From contig JBGAWA010000074.1 of the NCBI GenBank assembly GCA_044227805.1, positions 1 through 21,590 of the forward strand: 21,590 nucleotides of DNA, read 5' to 3'. The position numbers and the translations under genes are program-made. This document shows positions 8,510 through 16,195 of this stretch, one piece after another. Numbering within the stretch: position 1 is the first letter of the stretch; every line of letters begins with the position of its first letter. The stretch comes from JACCZZ01 sp044227805 (lineage in GTDB: Bacteria; Bacteroidota; Bacteroidia; Chitinophagales; UBA10324). Under the pieces are notes generated by a model. It saw only the letters and a program-made list of their open reading frames with translations. It made no database searches and was not told the DNA's origin.

Positions 8510-9175
8510 ATAGATTTCGATATTTAAGAATAGGTTAACAATATAGTATCGATTGGTAAATGTAAGCAGAGAATGCGGAATTTGTACACGATCACTCAGC
8601 CGGCGTTTTGTTTTTCTGCAGAAGATTTCGGATGACAGACATGGAATGGAAATTATTCAGAATTATTATATGATGCTTGGAAGTTAAAATGTATTTCACA
8701 ACATTTGCGGTCACTGATTATTTACCTGTATCCAAAAAGATATTGTGAAGTTGGGGGGGGAGCTGATATTTGGAAAGTTGTAATCGGTGGCGTACCTGAA
8801 TTTTAGTATGAATGCTTTAGCTGCTTTATCAGGCAGTGGCTGCTGCATTGCATGCTATGATTTAAAAACGGGCATCCGGTAGTAGACCTTCTTTTTGCCG
8901 TACAAGACAAAAAAGGTTTATCCCCGACAACGAGCTGCTTAAGGTTTGTGACACTTTTTTTCAAAAAGGTGAGCGAACATCGGGCAGATCAAAGTCGAAC
9001 CCAATCGGGATTTTTCCATTGAAAAATCCTTGTCAAATGCACACGCGCTCCCCGCGGTGTAAGGATGCCATGATTTGATACGAATTCAATGTTGCTGCAG
9101 GCACATGCACAAAAGGGTGTAAGCTCTCTTGGCCTGCAGTCGCGGTTTGAATTCTGTTGTGCAAAACACCAGTTT
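8510..9175. other. Long intergenic region between divergent genes
   Basis: This is the 666-nt spacer between the exonuclease remnant (minus) and the glycoside hydrolase (plus). The only structured element I see is repeat copy A at 8915-9029. A run of eight G lies at 8753-8760, far from both start codons. CTTTTTG near 8891 and CAAAAAAG near 8909 can pair as a small hairpin next to the repeat. The open frame from 9089 to the chosen glycoside hydrolase start does not look coding. No tRNA or recognisable ncRNA was found. Confidence 0.5.
8915..9029 (+). repeat. Dispersed intergenic repeat, copy A
   Basis: It aligns end to end with 19522-19641. Shared blocks in order are GGTTTA-CCCCGAC, GCTGCTTA-GGTTTGTGA, GAGC-AAC, CAG, GTCG and CGGGATTTTTCCA-TGAAAAATCC. 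The terminal palindrome is perfect: GGATTTTTC at 9008-9016, loop CATT, GAAAAATCC at 9021-9029. The right arm of the larger inverted repeat is degraded in this copy. It lies upstream of the glycoside hydrolase gene. Confidence 0.85.
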
Positions 9176-11071
9176 ATGTATACATCACTCAGAGAAGCCC
9201 GCATGGCTTTGTCGTTAGCGTTAGCGCTAAGCTTTGCTCCTGCATTTTTACCGGCACAGGATTACCATGTAAGTGTAAATGTGAACAACACCAAACCTTA
9301 TGTGCTTCCGCCGTTTTATTCCGGTTTTGCGTCTAACGAAGCCAAAACAACCTGGCGCTACAATGATCCTCTCTTTATAGAGGCAACGCAATCACTGTAT
9401 CCGAAAATGATCCGGTGGCCAGGCGGTGCCTCTGCAAAATTTGACTGGCACACCGGTGATATTCCTACAAGCTTTATTGAACGATCTGTGGCATTTGGCA
9501 TCGACGATGCATGGTCAACAGGTGATGAGTACAAAGGCCAGGCCATCAACCGGAGCAAAGGAGGAACGAGCCTGCTTGATTTTTCAAATCTTATTCTTTC
9601 ACCATTCAATGCAAAGGCCATAATCGCCATCAACAGCATCACTGATATTCCGCAGTTTCCTGCAACTGATTATACAGCCTCCGCCAGGGAATTGGCAGCT
9701 TATGTTCGCGACAATGGAATTCGTGTTGCTTATTTTGATTTGATGAATGAACCATACTTGCAGAAGAAGATCGGATTCTTTGAGATTATCGCCCAGCAGT
9801 TGGGGATGACACCCAAAACAGATGAACATCTGGGGCATTTCAATGGCCGTGTTTACGTGGCCTGGGTGAAGCTCTTTAGCGATGCCATAAAATCGGAAAT
9901 GCCCGATGCAAAAACTGCCGTGATGTTTAGCCCTGGCAAACTGGTCTCCGTTACCTACAATGGAGAAACAGATGATGACTACTGCGGGCATTTTGACCAG
10001 GCTATATGGGATTACGCAAAAAATAACGGCCCGTTTTGGGATGCCATTTCATTTCACTGGTATCCGGCGGCCGCCAAGGATAATGAAACGGTGGCTGATG
10101 TCGTAAAAACACTGGCCGGTAACCCGCTTTACCTGAATGAACTTATTCAGAACTACTATATCGCCAACAATACCACATTCGGCGGCAAACCGGATATGCC
10201 TATCCTGATCAGCGAATTAAATGTAAGCAGTGAGTGCCTGCTGCGCGGTACACTATATGATGCTGTCTTTCTTTCGGAAATACTCACCGCCCTCACCAAA
10301 TTTCCACAGGTGAAAAATGTAGATATACAAAGCCTTGCGCCAAACAGTGCCTTGAGCTGGGGCTCTTTTAAACTGAAGAAAACACTCAACTGGCAAACCA
10401 TTGCGAGTGATGCCTATAATTCTACTCCCAATAATATTCTGCCCTCCGTCATACCTTTCTACACGAATGGGTTGCTTTCATTTACTGAATATCCGGATTT
10501 GTCAAGGCCGGCCGGCTTACTTGATCTAAGTGCGGTGAGCACGCTTCCGAATGCAAGCACAGACCCTTCATTCAAAGATTACGAGGTTTATTTTAGCGCA
10601 CATGGCCGTGCCTTACAGATAGTAAATAAAGGATTGTCGCAGGCACAGATGTCGTATGATGTTGCAGTAACCGCCGGAACAATGGCCACCGTAGCTTATG
10701 GGCCACAGCCCGTTTCGCCTTTCACCTCTGAGATCGGTTCTGTAATTATGGAGGGTGCATCACTGTCCATGCGTGCCTTCCGCGATGTTGACGGTACCGG
10801 CCGGCTGATTGTAGTAAACAAATCGGCGGCCACACAATCGGTTGACGTTTCCTGGGGAGGTAAGCCTGTTACCGGCACTATAGTACATGATTGGATTGGT
10901 GGAAGCGATTACCTGGCTGAGAATTCTGACAATAGCCAGGATGTGATTGTGCCGCTTACCGAAACCGTAACCGGACAGGTTACGATCGGTCCTTACTCCG
11001 TTAACCTGTTGACACTCGGTTATTTTCCAAGATCAAAAACACAGGTTGATATCATGCCTTATCCGAAGTAA
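9176..11071 (+). CDS. Secreted clan GH-A glycoside hydrolase, arabinofuranosidase/GH51-39-79-like
   Basis: The frame is open from 9089, but ATG 9176 gives a proper signal peptide: MYTSLREARM, hydrophobic core to about residue 24, likely cut after LPAQ at residue 28. The mature protein has the (beta/alpha)8 pattern of clan GH-A retaining glycosidases. IRWPGG at 79-84 is typical of the GH51/GH39/GH79 group. LMNEPY at 189-194 places the acid/base at E192. LISELNVSS at 344-352 makes E347 the likely nucleophile. SFHWYPAAA at 292-300 is another active-site strand. Residues from about 465 to the end form a beta-sandwich (RALQIVNKG, RLIVVNKS, VNLLTLGYF), as in these families. It probably cleaves an arabinose-, xylose- or uronic-acid-containing glycan; the exact substrate is not readable. 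There is no T9SS tail, and no SusC/SusD pair or other polysaccharide-locus gene nearby. Confidence 0.82.
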   Translation: MYTSLREARMALSLALALSFAPAFLPAQDYHVSVNVNNTKPYVLPPFYSGFASNEAKTTWRYNDPLFIEATQSLYPKMIRWPGGASAKFDWHTGDIPTSFIERSVAFGIDDAWSTGDEYKGQAINRSKGGTSLLDFSNLILSPFNAKAIIAINSITDIPQFPATDYTASARELAAYVRDNGIRVAYFDLMNEPYLQKKIGFFEIIAQQLGMTPKTDEHLGHFNGRVYVAWVKLFSDAIKSEMPDAKTAVMFSPGKLVSVTYNGETDDDYCGHFDQAIWDYAKNNGPFWDAISFHWYPAAAKDNETVADVVKTLAGNPLYLNELIQNYYIANNTTFGGKPDMPILISELNVSSECLLRGTLYDAVFLSEILTALTKFPQVKNVDIQSLAPNSALSWGSFKLKKTLNWQTIASDAYNSTPNNILPSVIPFYTNGLLSFTEYPDLSRPAGLLDLSAVSTLPNASTDPSFKDYEVYFSAHGRALQIVNKGLSQAQMSYDVAVTAGTMATVAYGPQPVSPFTSEIGSVIMEGASLSMRAFRDVDGTGRLIVVNKSAATQSVDVSWGGKPVTGTIVHDWIGGSDYLAENSDNSQDVIVPLTETVTGQVTIGPYSVNLLTLGYFPRSKTQVDIMPYPK

Positions 11072-11107
11072 GCGCATTTTGTGCTGGGCTGATTACTATC
11101 GCAGTGA

Positions 11108-11128
11108 GATTTCTCAATTGAAAAATCC
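11108..11128 (+). repeat. Dispersed repeat, copy E (terminal palindrome only)
   Basis: AGTGAGATTTCTCAATTGA is identical over 19 bases to copy D at 7686-7704 and ends as AAAAATCCGG, like copies A and B. It sits in the convergent gap after the glycoside hydrolase, 11 nt beyond the frame-corrected end of the HerA-like gene. Whether flanking sequence belongs to the unit is unclear. Confidence 0.65.
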
Positions 11129-11138
11129 GGGTAAAAAC

Positions 11139-12694
11139 TTATCGCCTGGTCTTATTTTTTAACCCTAAAGATCCGAGCAGGCTGCGCGTCAACAATCCTG
11201 CTACCGTTACACCAACCGATCGCACCACCGGGCTTTTTAGTATTTTTTCAAATGAGCTTTGGCTCGGCCTTATTGGTTTTTTCTTGTCTTCTTTGGAGGA
11301 GGATTCATTTCTTCTGATTGTTCGCTGCTGGACGTATTTGCATCCAGCATGCGGCGGCTCAGCATTTCAAACGCACTGTCGCGTTCGAGCACCTGGTTGT
11401 AAACACGCACAAGCTGCGATTGCTGAATAAGTTGTTTGATTTCTTCTTCCGTCAGAATATCCATCCTGGAAGATGGTGAACACATCATCGTGGCGGTGAG
11501 AAGGGTAGGAATTCCTTTCTCATTAAGTGCGGTGACGAGTGCTTCGCCAATTCCCAGCTGTGTGAGCAATTCATCTGTTTTATAATAGGCTGATTCCGGA
11601 AAATTTTCCGCCGCCGTTTTTATCGTCTTTCGGTCCGCCGCGGTAAAAGCACGCAACGCATGTTGAATCTTCAATCCCAACTGGCTGAGGATGGCTGCCG
11701 GAATATCCTGCGGATTCTGCGTACAGAATATCACACCGATTCCTTTGGATCGGATCAGTTTGATAGTGGTTTCCAGCTGATCGAGCAACTGTTTAGAAGC
11801 ATCACTGAATATCAGGTGTGCTTCATCAATAAATAATACAAGCTTCGGTTTCTCCGCATCTCCTATTTCAGGAAAAGTGCTGTACACTTCAGCCAGCAGC
11901 GACAGCATGAAAGTGGAAAACAGCTTCGGGCGATCCTGTAGATCCGTTAAACGGATAACATTGATGAATGCCTTTCCATTACTGTCAGTGCGAAGCAAGT
12001 CATGTGGGTCGAACGAAGGTTCACCAAAAAAACCTGCTGCGCCTTGCTGTTCCAGTTCAATCACCTTGCGCAATATCGTGCCTGCTGAAACAGTTGAAAC
12101 AGCGCCATAATCTTTTTCGATTTCAGATTTGCCTTCATCAGAAATATATTGAATTACTTTTTTGAGATCTTCCAGGTCGAGTAACGGTAATTTCTTATCA
12201 TCGCAATACTTGAAGATCATGGCCAATACGCCCTGCTGTGTCTCGTTCAGGTCCAGAATTTTTGCCAAAAGCACAGGACCGAATTCTGAGACGGTGGCTC
12301 GCAGCCTTACACCATCCTGTGCCGACAGGCTTAACAATTCAACGGGAAAAGAAGACGGATTCCAGGCTGTACCGGTTTTTTTTGACCGCTCTTCTATCTT
12401 TGAATTCAGCATGCCAGGCATAGCAATACCACTGAGGTCACCTTTGATGTCCATGAGTAAGGTAGGGACACCATGTAGGGAAAGTCCTTCTGCAAGCAAT
12501 TGCAGCGATTTGGTTTTGCCAGTGCCTGTTGCACCGGCAATCAGCCCGTGACGGTTGAGGGTTTTCAACGGAATTTTCACTAAGTGGCCGGTCATACATT
12601 CACCATCCATCATACCTGCACCCAGCAAGATAGAAGCGCCGGAAAAATTGTACGAAGCATCCAGCGCTTCTGAAAATGGTTGTTTCTCTTTCAT
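11139..12694 (-). CDS. HerA-like DUF853 P-loop ATPase, C-terminus reached only by a -1 frameshift
   Basis: Start chosen at ATG 12694; a TTG at 12715 lies within the probable promoter or leader. The zero frame gives 474 residues ending KTRKNQ at a TAA at 11272-11270. The protein belongs to the helicase HerA-like DUF853 family (E. coli YjgR type), hexameric P-loop ATPases of poorly defined role. Walker A GATGTGKT is at 54-61, Walker B LVLFIDE at 285-291, and VIFCTQNPQDIP at about 321-332 resembles a sensor motif. After the stop, the -1 frame continues for 45 codons (PIRPSQSS, FEKILKSPVVRS, VGVTVAGLLTRSLLGSLG, TRR) to a TAA at 11141-11139. That tail resembles the family C-terminus as I recall it. 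The join falls on A AAA AAC (11282-11276), so either one A is missing from the sequence or -1 frameshifting yields the 518-residue form. Upstream TAACTTTTG may be the -7 box. Confidence 0.85.
11276..11282 (-). promoter_or_regulatory. Candidate -1 slippery heptamer A AAA AAC
   Basis: Zero-frame codons are aga-aaa-aac-caa-taa, so the heptamer A AAA AAC is in the exact phase required for tandem -1 slippage and lies one sense codon before the stop. A -1 slip reads cca-ata-agg, entering the conserved-looking tail. About 10 nt downstream, GAGC-CAAA-GCTC can form a small hairpin; it is weak for a stimulator. A one-base homopolymer error would look the same. Confidence 0.4.
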
Positions 12695-12989
12695 TCCATT
12701 TTTTATTTGCTGCAAAAGTTAGAAAAGAAATTCAACTTTAAGGGATTGGATGAAAATTATGTTGACATAGGATCGATGGCATACCGAATGGGGGACCAAT
12801 GAAATTATTGATCAGTCAGTCTGCTGTAAAAGGACTTATCGCGGGTACTTGAATGGAAAATTCCAGGGTGAATTATTTTATTGGGAAAGCTGCAGTAATA
12901 GTTTTACTGCTCGTAAATTCAATCCTTGTTATACGCTGAAGAATGTTTTCTCCGCAAGTGCACAAGCCGATTTGCTTACCTTTGGGCGC
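12695..12989. other. Divergent intergenic region, HerA-like gene / rlmN
   Basis: It holds the probable promoters of both flanking genes: TAACTTTTG on the minus strand just before the HerA-like start, and TACCTTTG at 12977-12984 on the plus strand. The plus-strand frame is open from TTG 12849, but that stretch (residues such as SCSNSFTARKFNPCY) does not resemble an RlmN N-terminus. No other element was seen. Confidence 0.5.
12977..12984 (+). promoter_or_regulatory. -7 promoter box of rlmN
   Basis: TACCTTTG is an exact match to TAnnTTTG. No convincing -33 TTTG is seen 18-21 nt upstream. The box ends only 5 nt before ATG 12990, so the transcript would have almost no leader. Confidence 0.5.
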
Positions 12990-14030
12990 ATGATGGCCGC
13001 TACACAAAATGATTTCCGCAGCCTGAGTTTAGAGGATCTCCAATCTTATCTCGGCAATGAAGGACAGCCAGCTTTTCGGGCGAAGCAGATTCATGAGTGG
13101 CTCTGGCAGAAGGGAGTTGGCTCATTTGACGAAATGACCAATCTTTCAAAGGATCTTCGGAATAAACTGAAAGACAAATTTGTTATCAATGCGCTTTCAT
13201 CCGACACCAGGCAAGTCAGCAAAGATGGAACGGTGAAGATGCGCTTTAAAACCTATGACGGGCATTTTATCGAGGGTGTACTGATACCGGCAACTGATCG
13301 TCTTACGGCCTGTGTCTCTTCGCAGGTCGGCTGTTCGCTGACCTGTAAGTTTTGTGCAACAGGTAAAATGGGCCGTCGCCGCAACCTGAATTTTGATGAG
13401 ATATTTGACCAGGTTGTGCTTATTAATAAAGAGGCTGTTGCAATGCATGGCCGTGTACTGACGAATATCGTTTTCATGGGTATGGGCGAACCGCTGTTGA
13501 ACTATGCGGAAATGATGAAGGCAGTCCAAAAAATATCCTCGCCGGAAGGATTGGCGATGTCACCCAGACGTATTACGGTTTCCACCGCCGGTATTGCCAG
13601 GATGATCAGGAAACTGGGTGATGATGAAGTGCGTTTCCGTTTAGCGCTTTCGCTGCATGCCGCCAATGATGTAAAGCGGAATGAAATTATGCCGATTAAC
13701 GAAACCAATGATCTTGAATCATTGATTGAAGCGTTACTTTATTTCGCCGAAAAAACCGGTAACCGCATTTCTTTTGAATACATACTCCTCGATCATTTCA
13801 ACGATTACGTTGAAGATGCACGGCAGCTGACGAAGATTTGTGAGCGCATACCGGCAAGGGTAAACCTCATAGAATACAATAAGGTGGAAGGTGTCGCTTT
13901 TCATCGGGCACCTGATGACCGTGCCCAGCATTTCTGCGATTTCTTAAACAACCACGGCGTGATAGCCACCATCAGGCGAAGCAGGGGCAAAGACATTGAT
14001 GCAGCCTGCGGACAGCTGGCTAACAAATAA
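12990..14030 (+). CDS. rlmN: Dual-specificity 23S rRNA/tRNA (adenine C2) methyltransferase
   Basis: RlmN is a radical SAM enzyme that methylates C2 of A2503 in 23S rRNA and of A37 in some tRNAs. ATG 12990 (or the adjacent ATG 12993) gives 346 residues, normal for the family; an in-frame TTG 141 nt upstream would add a sequence unlike RlmN. The N-terminal accessory domain includes FRAKQIHEWLWQKG at about 29-42. The [4Fe-4S] motif CSLTCKFC has C115, C119 and C122. GMGEPLLNY is the SAM-binding GEP region, followed by ITVSTAG. The C-terminal cysteine that forms the covalent RNA intermediate is C340 in DIDAACGQL. All catalytic elements are present. The gene converges with the permease gene across about 100 nt. 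Confidence 0.97.
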   Translation: MMAATQNDFRSLSLEDLQSYLGNEGQPAFRAKQIHEWLWQKGVGSFDEMTNLSKDLRNKLKDKFVINALSSDTRQVSKDGTVKMRFKTYDGHFIEGVLIPATDRLTACVSSQVGCSLTCKFCATGKMGRRRNLNFDEIFDQVVLINKEAVAMHGRVLTNIVFMGMGEPLLNYAEMMKAVQKISSPEGLAMSPRRITVSTAGIARMIRKLGDDEVRFRLALSLHAANDVKRNEIMPINETNDLESLIEALLYFAEKTGNRISFEYILLDHFNDYVEDARQLTKICERIPARVNLIEYNKVEGVAFHRAPDDRAQHFCDFLNNHGVIATIRRSRGKDIDAACGQLANK

Positions 14031-14128
14031 TAATTTTCTTTCACTTAGTGAAACCCGTCTTTCACCTGGATTTTGGCAACGAGTAAAAAGCCTTGAACCA
14101 CCCTTTAGTCTTCTGACCAAAACAATAA

Positions 14129-15880
14129 TTATCGCTGCTTATTCAGCAGGTGGAGCTTGCTGTTATAAAACCCATATGTAAAATAGATAGCCAATCCGAT
14201 CACTAACCAGATCACAAAACCAATCCAGCTGACATAATGTATCTGTGCCATCATGTAAAAGCAGAATATCAAACCAAGCACGGGTATCAGTGACAGGTTC
14301 TTGGTGTATGAAAAGTAGCTAAGGAAAAAGCAAAGCAAAATGAAGAGCCACATCGGAAAATTGGAGGCTATAACACTCCATCCGGAAAAGTCAAGCATTT
14401 GATTTTTCCAGCCATTGGCCTGCGTAAACACCAGGTAAACGGACAAAGCGAGCAACAAGGGTAAAATGTATTTCGCGTTGATGTAAGGGGTTTTAAATTT
14501 CCCTTTTGGCGCATTAGGATCTATCTGCATTCTTAAAACTCCTCCGCAAACAAGTACAAAGGCAAACAAGGTTCCCATGGAAGTAAGATCCAGAACGATA
14601 TTGGTTGGAATGACCAGGATTGGAATCACCACCACCAGCATCGTTACAATGGTTGAAAAGGAAGGTGTCTTGAATTTGCGATGAACGGTAGCGAATTTAT
14701 TGGGCAGAAGCCCGTCGCGGCTCATGCTCATCCATATCCTCGGCTGTCCCATCTGAAATACCAATAACACACTGGCCATGGCAACAACAGCGCTGATCGC
14801 GATAACCCCTGAAATCCAGTTGAGGTTTACCTTTTCAAAAACAAAAGCCAGCGGGTCACCCACTGCCAATTGATCATAGCTTACCATGCCGGTTAGTACC
14901 AGTGCAATCGCTACGTAAAGGATCGTGCAAATGATAATGGAATACATGATACTTTTCGGCAGATCGCGCTCCGGGTTCACGCATTCTTCCGCTGTAGTCG
15001 AGATGGCATCAAAGCCAATATATGCGAAGAATACAGCAGAGACACCGGATAACACGCCAGCTATTCCGTTGGGTAGAAATGGATTCCAGTTGTCGGTGTT
15101 TACAAAAAACACCCCGACAGCGATCACCAGCAGTACGATGGTGAGTTTGATAGCCACCATAATGTTGCTGGCATTACGAGTCTCTTTGATGCCTCGGTAA
15201 ATAAGTGCCGTAATCAGTAGTACAATCGCCACAGCCGGTATATCTGCGATGATATGAAAGCTGCCCAGCGCCGGTGAATGTGTCCAGGCGAGATACGCAG
15301 TTTGCTGCGCGGTATTCAGATCCTGAAGGCCTCTTCCTGCAGCCATTTCTTCCGAAGCTGCTTTGAAGCCGCTCTGCGCTGAAAGATAATCGATGCTTGC
15401 CCATTCCGGAATGTGTATGCCCTTGATGCCGAGGAATGGTATGTTCACTTTATCGAGCAGTCCGGTAAAGTAATCAGACCATGAAACAGCCACCACCACA
15501 TTACCAACAGCATATTCCATAATCAATGCCCATCCAATAAACCAGGCTACCAGTTCGCCAAATGCAACATAAGAGTAGGTGTAAGCGCTTCCGGATACCG
15601 GCACCAGCGAAGCAAACTCAGCATAGGCAAATGCGGCGAATCCGCAGGCAAAAGCCGTGAAAATAAATAGCAACACTACACCAGGGCCACCGTTAAAACT
15701 TGCATTGCCGATAGTGCTGAAAACTCCTGCACCGATAATGGCTGCGATACCAAAAGCGGTGAGATCGCGCACGCCGAGATGCTTAGACAATGAAACATGG
15801 TCGGCATCGCTTTCTCCGGCTTTTACTTGTTGCAATATGTAATCGACAGATTTTCGCCGGAAGAGCTGATTCAGATTCAT
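14129..15880 (-). CDS. APC-family amino acid permease, cationic amino acid transporter (CAT/YfnA-like) type
   Basis: A 583-residue inner-membrane transporter with about 12-14 hydrophobic segments. After a cytoplasmic N-terminus (MNLNQLFRRK, then HLGVRDLTAFG), the first helix carries GIAAIIGAGVF at 44-54, the unwound substrate-binding motif of APC transporters. The next helices include PGVVLLFIFTAFACGFAAFAYAEFASLVP, split here by the usual small-residue AYAEFASLVPVSGSAYTY motif. FFAYIGFDAISTTAEE near residue 290 is typical of the cationic amino acid transporter branch. It probably exchanges or imports amino acids with a cation; the specific substrate cannot be fixed. The N-terminus agrees with related Bacteroidota proteins as I recall them. 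A good promoter lies about 20 nt upstream. It is divergent from dnaN. Confidence 0.9.
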   Translation of the reverse strand: MNLNQLFRRKSVDYILQQVKAGESDADHVSLSKHLGVRDLTAFGIAAIIGAGVFSTIGNASFNGGPGVVLLFIFTAFACGFAAFAYAEFASLVPVSGSAYTYSYVAFGELVAWFIGWALIMEYAVGNVVVAVSWSDYFTGLLDKVNIPFLGIKGIHIPEWASIDYLSAQSGFKAASEEMAAGRGLQDLNTAQQTAYLAWTHSPALGSFHIIADIPAVAIVLLITALIYRGIKETRNASNIMVAIKLTIVLLVIAVGVFFVNTDNWNPFLPNGIAGVLSGVSAVFFAYIGFDAISTTAEECVNPERDLPKSIMYSIIICTILYVAIALVLTGMVSYDQLAVGDPLAFVFEKVNLNWISGVIAISAVVAMASVLLVFQMGQPRIWMSMSRDGLLPNKFATVHRKFKTPSFSTIVTMLVVVIPILVIPTNIVLDLTSMGTLFAFVLVCGGVLRMQIDPNAPKGKFKTPYINAKYILPLLLALSVYLVFTQANGWKNQMLDFSGWSVIASNFPMWLFILLCFFLSYFSYTKNLSLIPVLGLIFCFYMMAQIHYVSWIGFVIWLVIGLAIYFTYGFYNSKLHLLNKQR

Positions 15881-16195
15881 GAATTGTCATTTATGGAGTA
15901 CAAAATGAGAAAAAAAATCATGAGCGCAAACTCTGCTAAGTGGAAGGCGGCACGATGGAATGAATGTCCATTGCAGGATGGCTGTCTAAGCTTGTGTTTA
16001 GCATGTAAAACTGAGACATAAAAAAAACCGCAACAGCATTGATTGGGTGTCGGAAACACTTTTTAGATCAAAATGTGATAATGTGGAGCCGTTCTAAGCC
16101 GTATCGCAGCTGCCTATTTAATTGGAAATTCCGGGTCCATTACATCATTTTTTTAAAATCATTATCTTGCGGGTCTTTAAAAAAAACAGGATCGT
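15881..16195. other. Divergent intergenic region, permease / dnaN
   Basis: 315 nt with promoter signals at both ends and otherwise no element I can support. The minus-strand promoter is at 15901-15930. On the plus strand, TATCTTGC at 16163-16170 sits 26 nt before the dnaN start and is a candidate -7 box (two mismatches to TAnnTTTG). No repeat copy was recognised here. Confidence 0.45.
15901..15930 (-). promoter_or_regulatory. Promoter of the amino acid permease gene
   Basis: Read on the minus strand: TTTG (15930-15927), 18 nt, then TCATTTTG (15908-15901), 7 of 8 matches to the TAnnTTTG -7 box. The box lies 20 nt before the ATG at 15880. Confidence 0.6.

Noticed and set aside
4803..11071. A polysaccharide utilisation locus spanning the beta-helix protein and the glycoside hydrolase
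   Set aside because: The genes are on opposite strands, separated by a broken exonuclease gene, and there is no SusC/SusD pair, sulfatase or dedicated regulator.
12758..12790. TTGACA resembling a sigma-70 -35 box between the HerA-like gene and rlmN
   Set aside because: There is no TATAAT at the proper distance, and the other promoters in the window follow the Bacteroidota TTTG/TAnnTTTG pattern.
14039..14053. TTTCAC-TTA-GTGAAA palindrome after rlmN
   Set aside because: A 6-bp A/T-rich stem without a T-run; not convincing as a terminator or as an operator.
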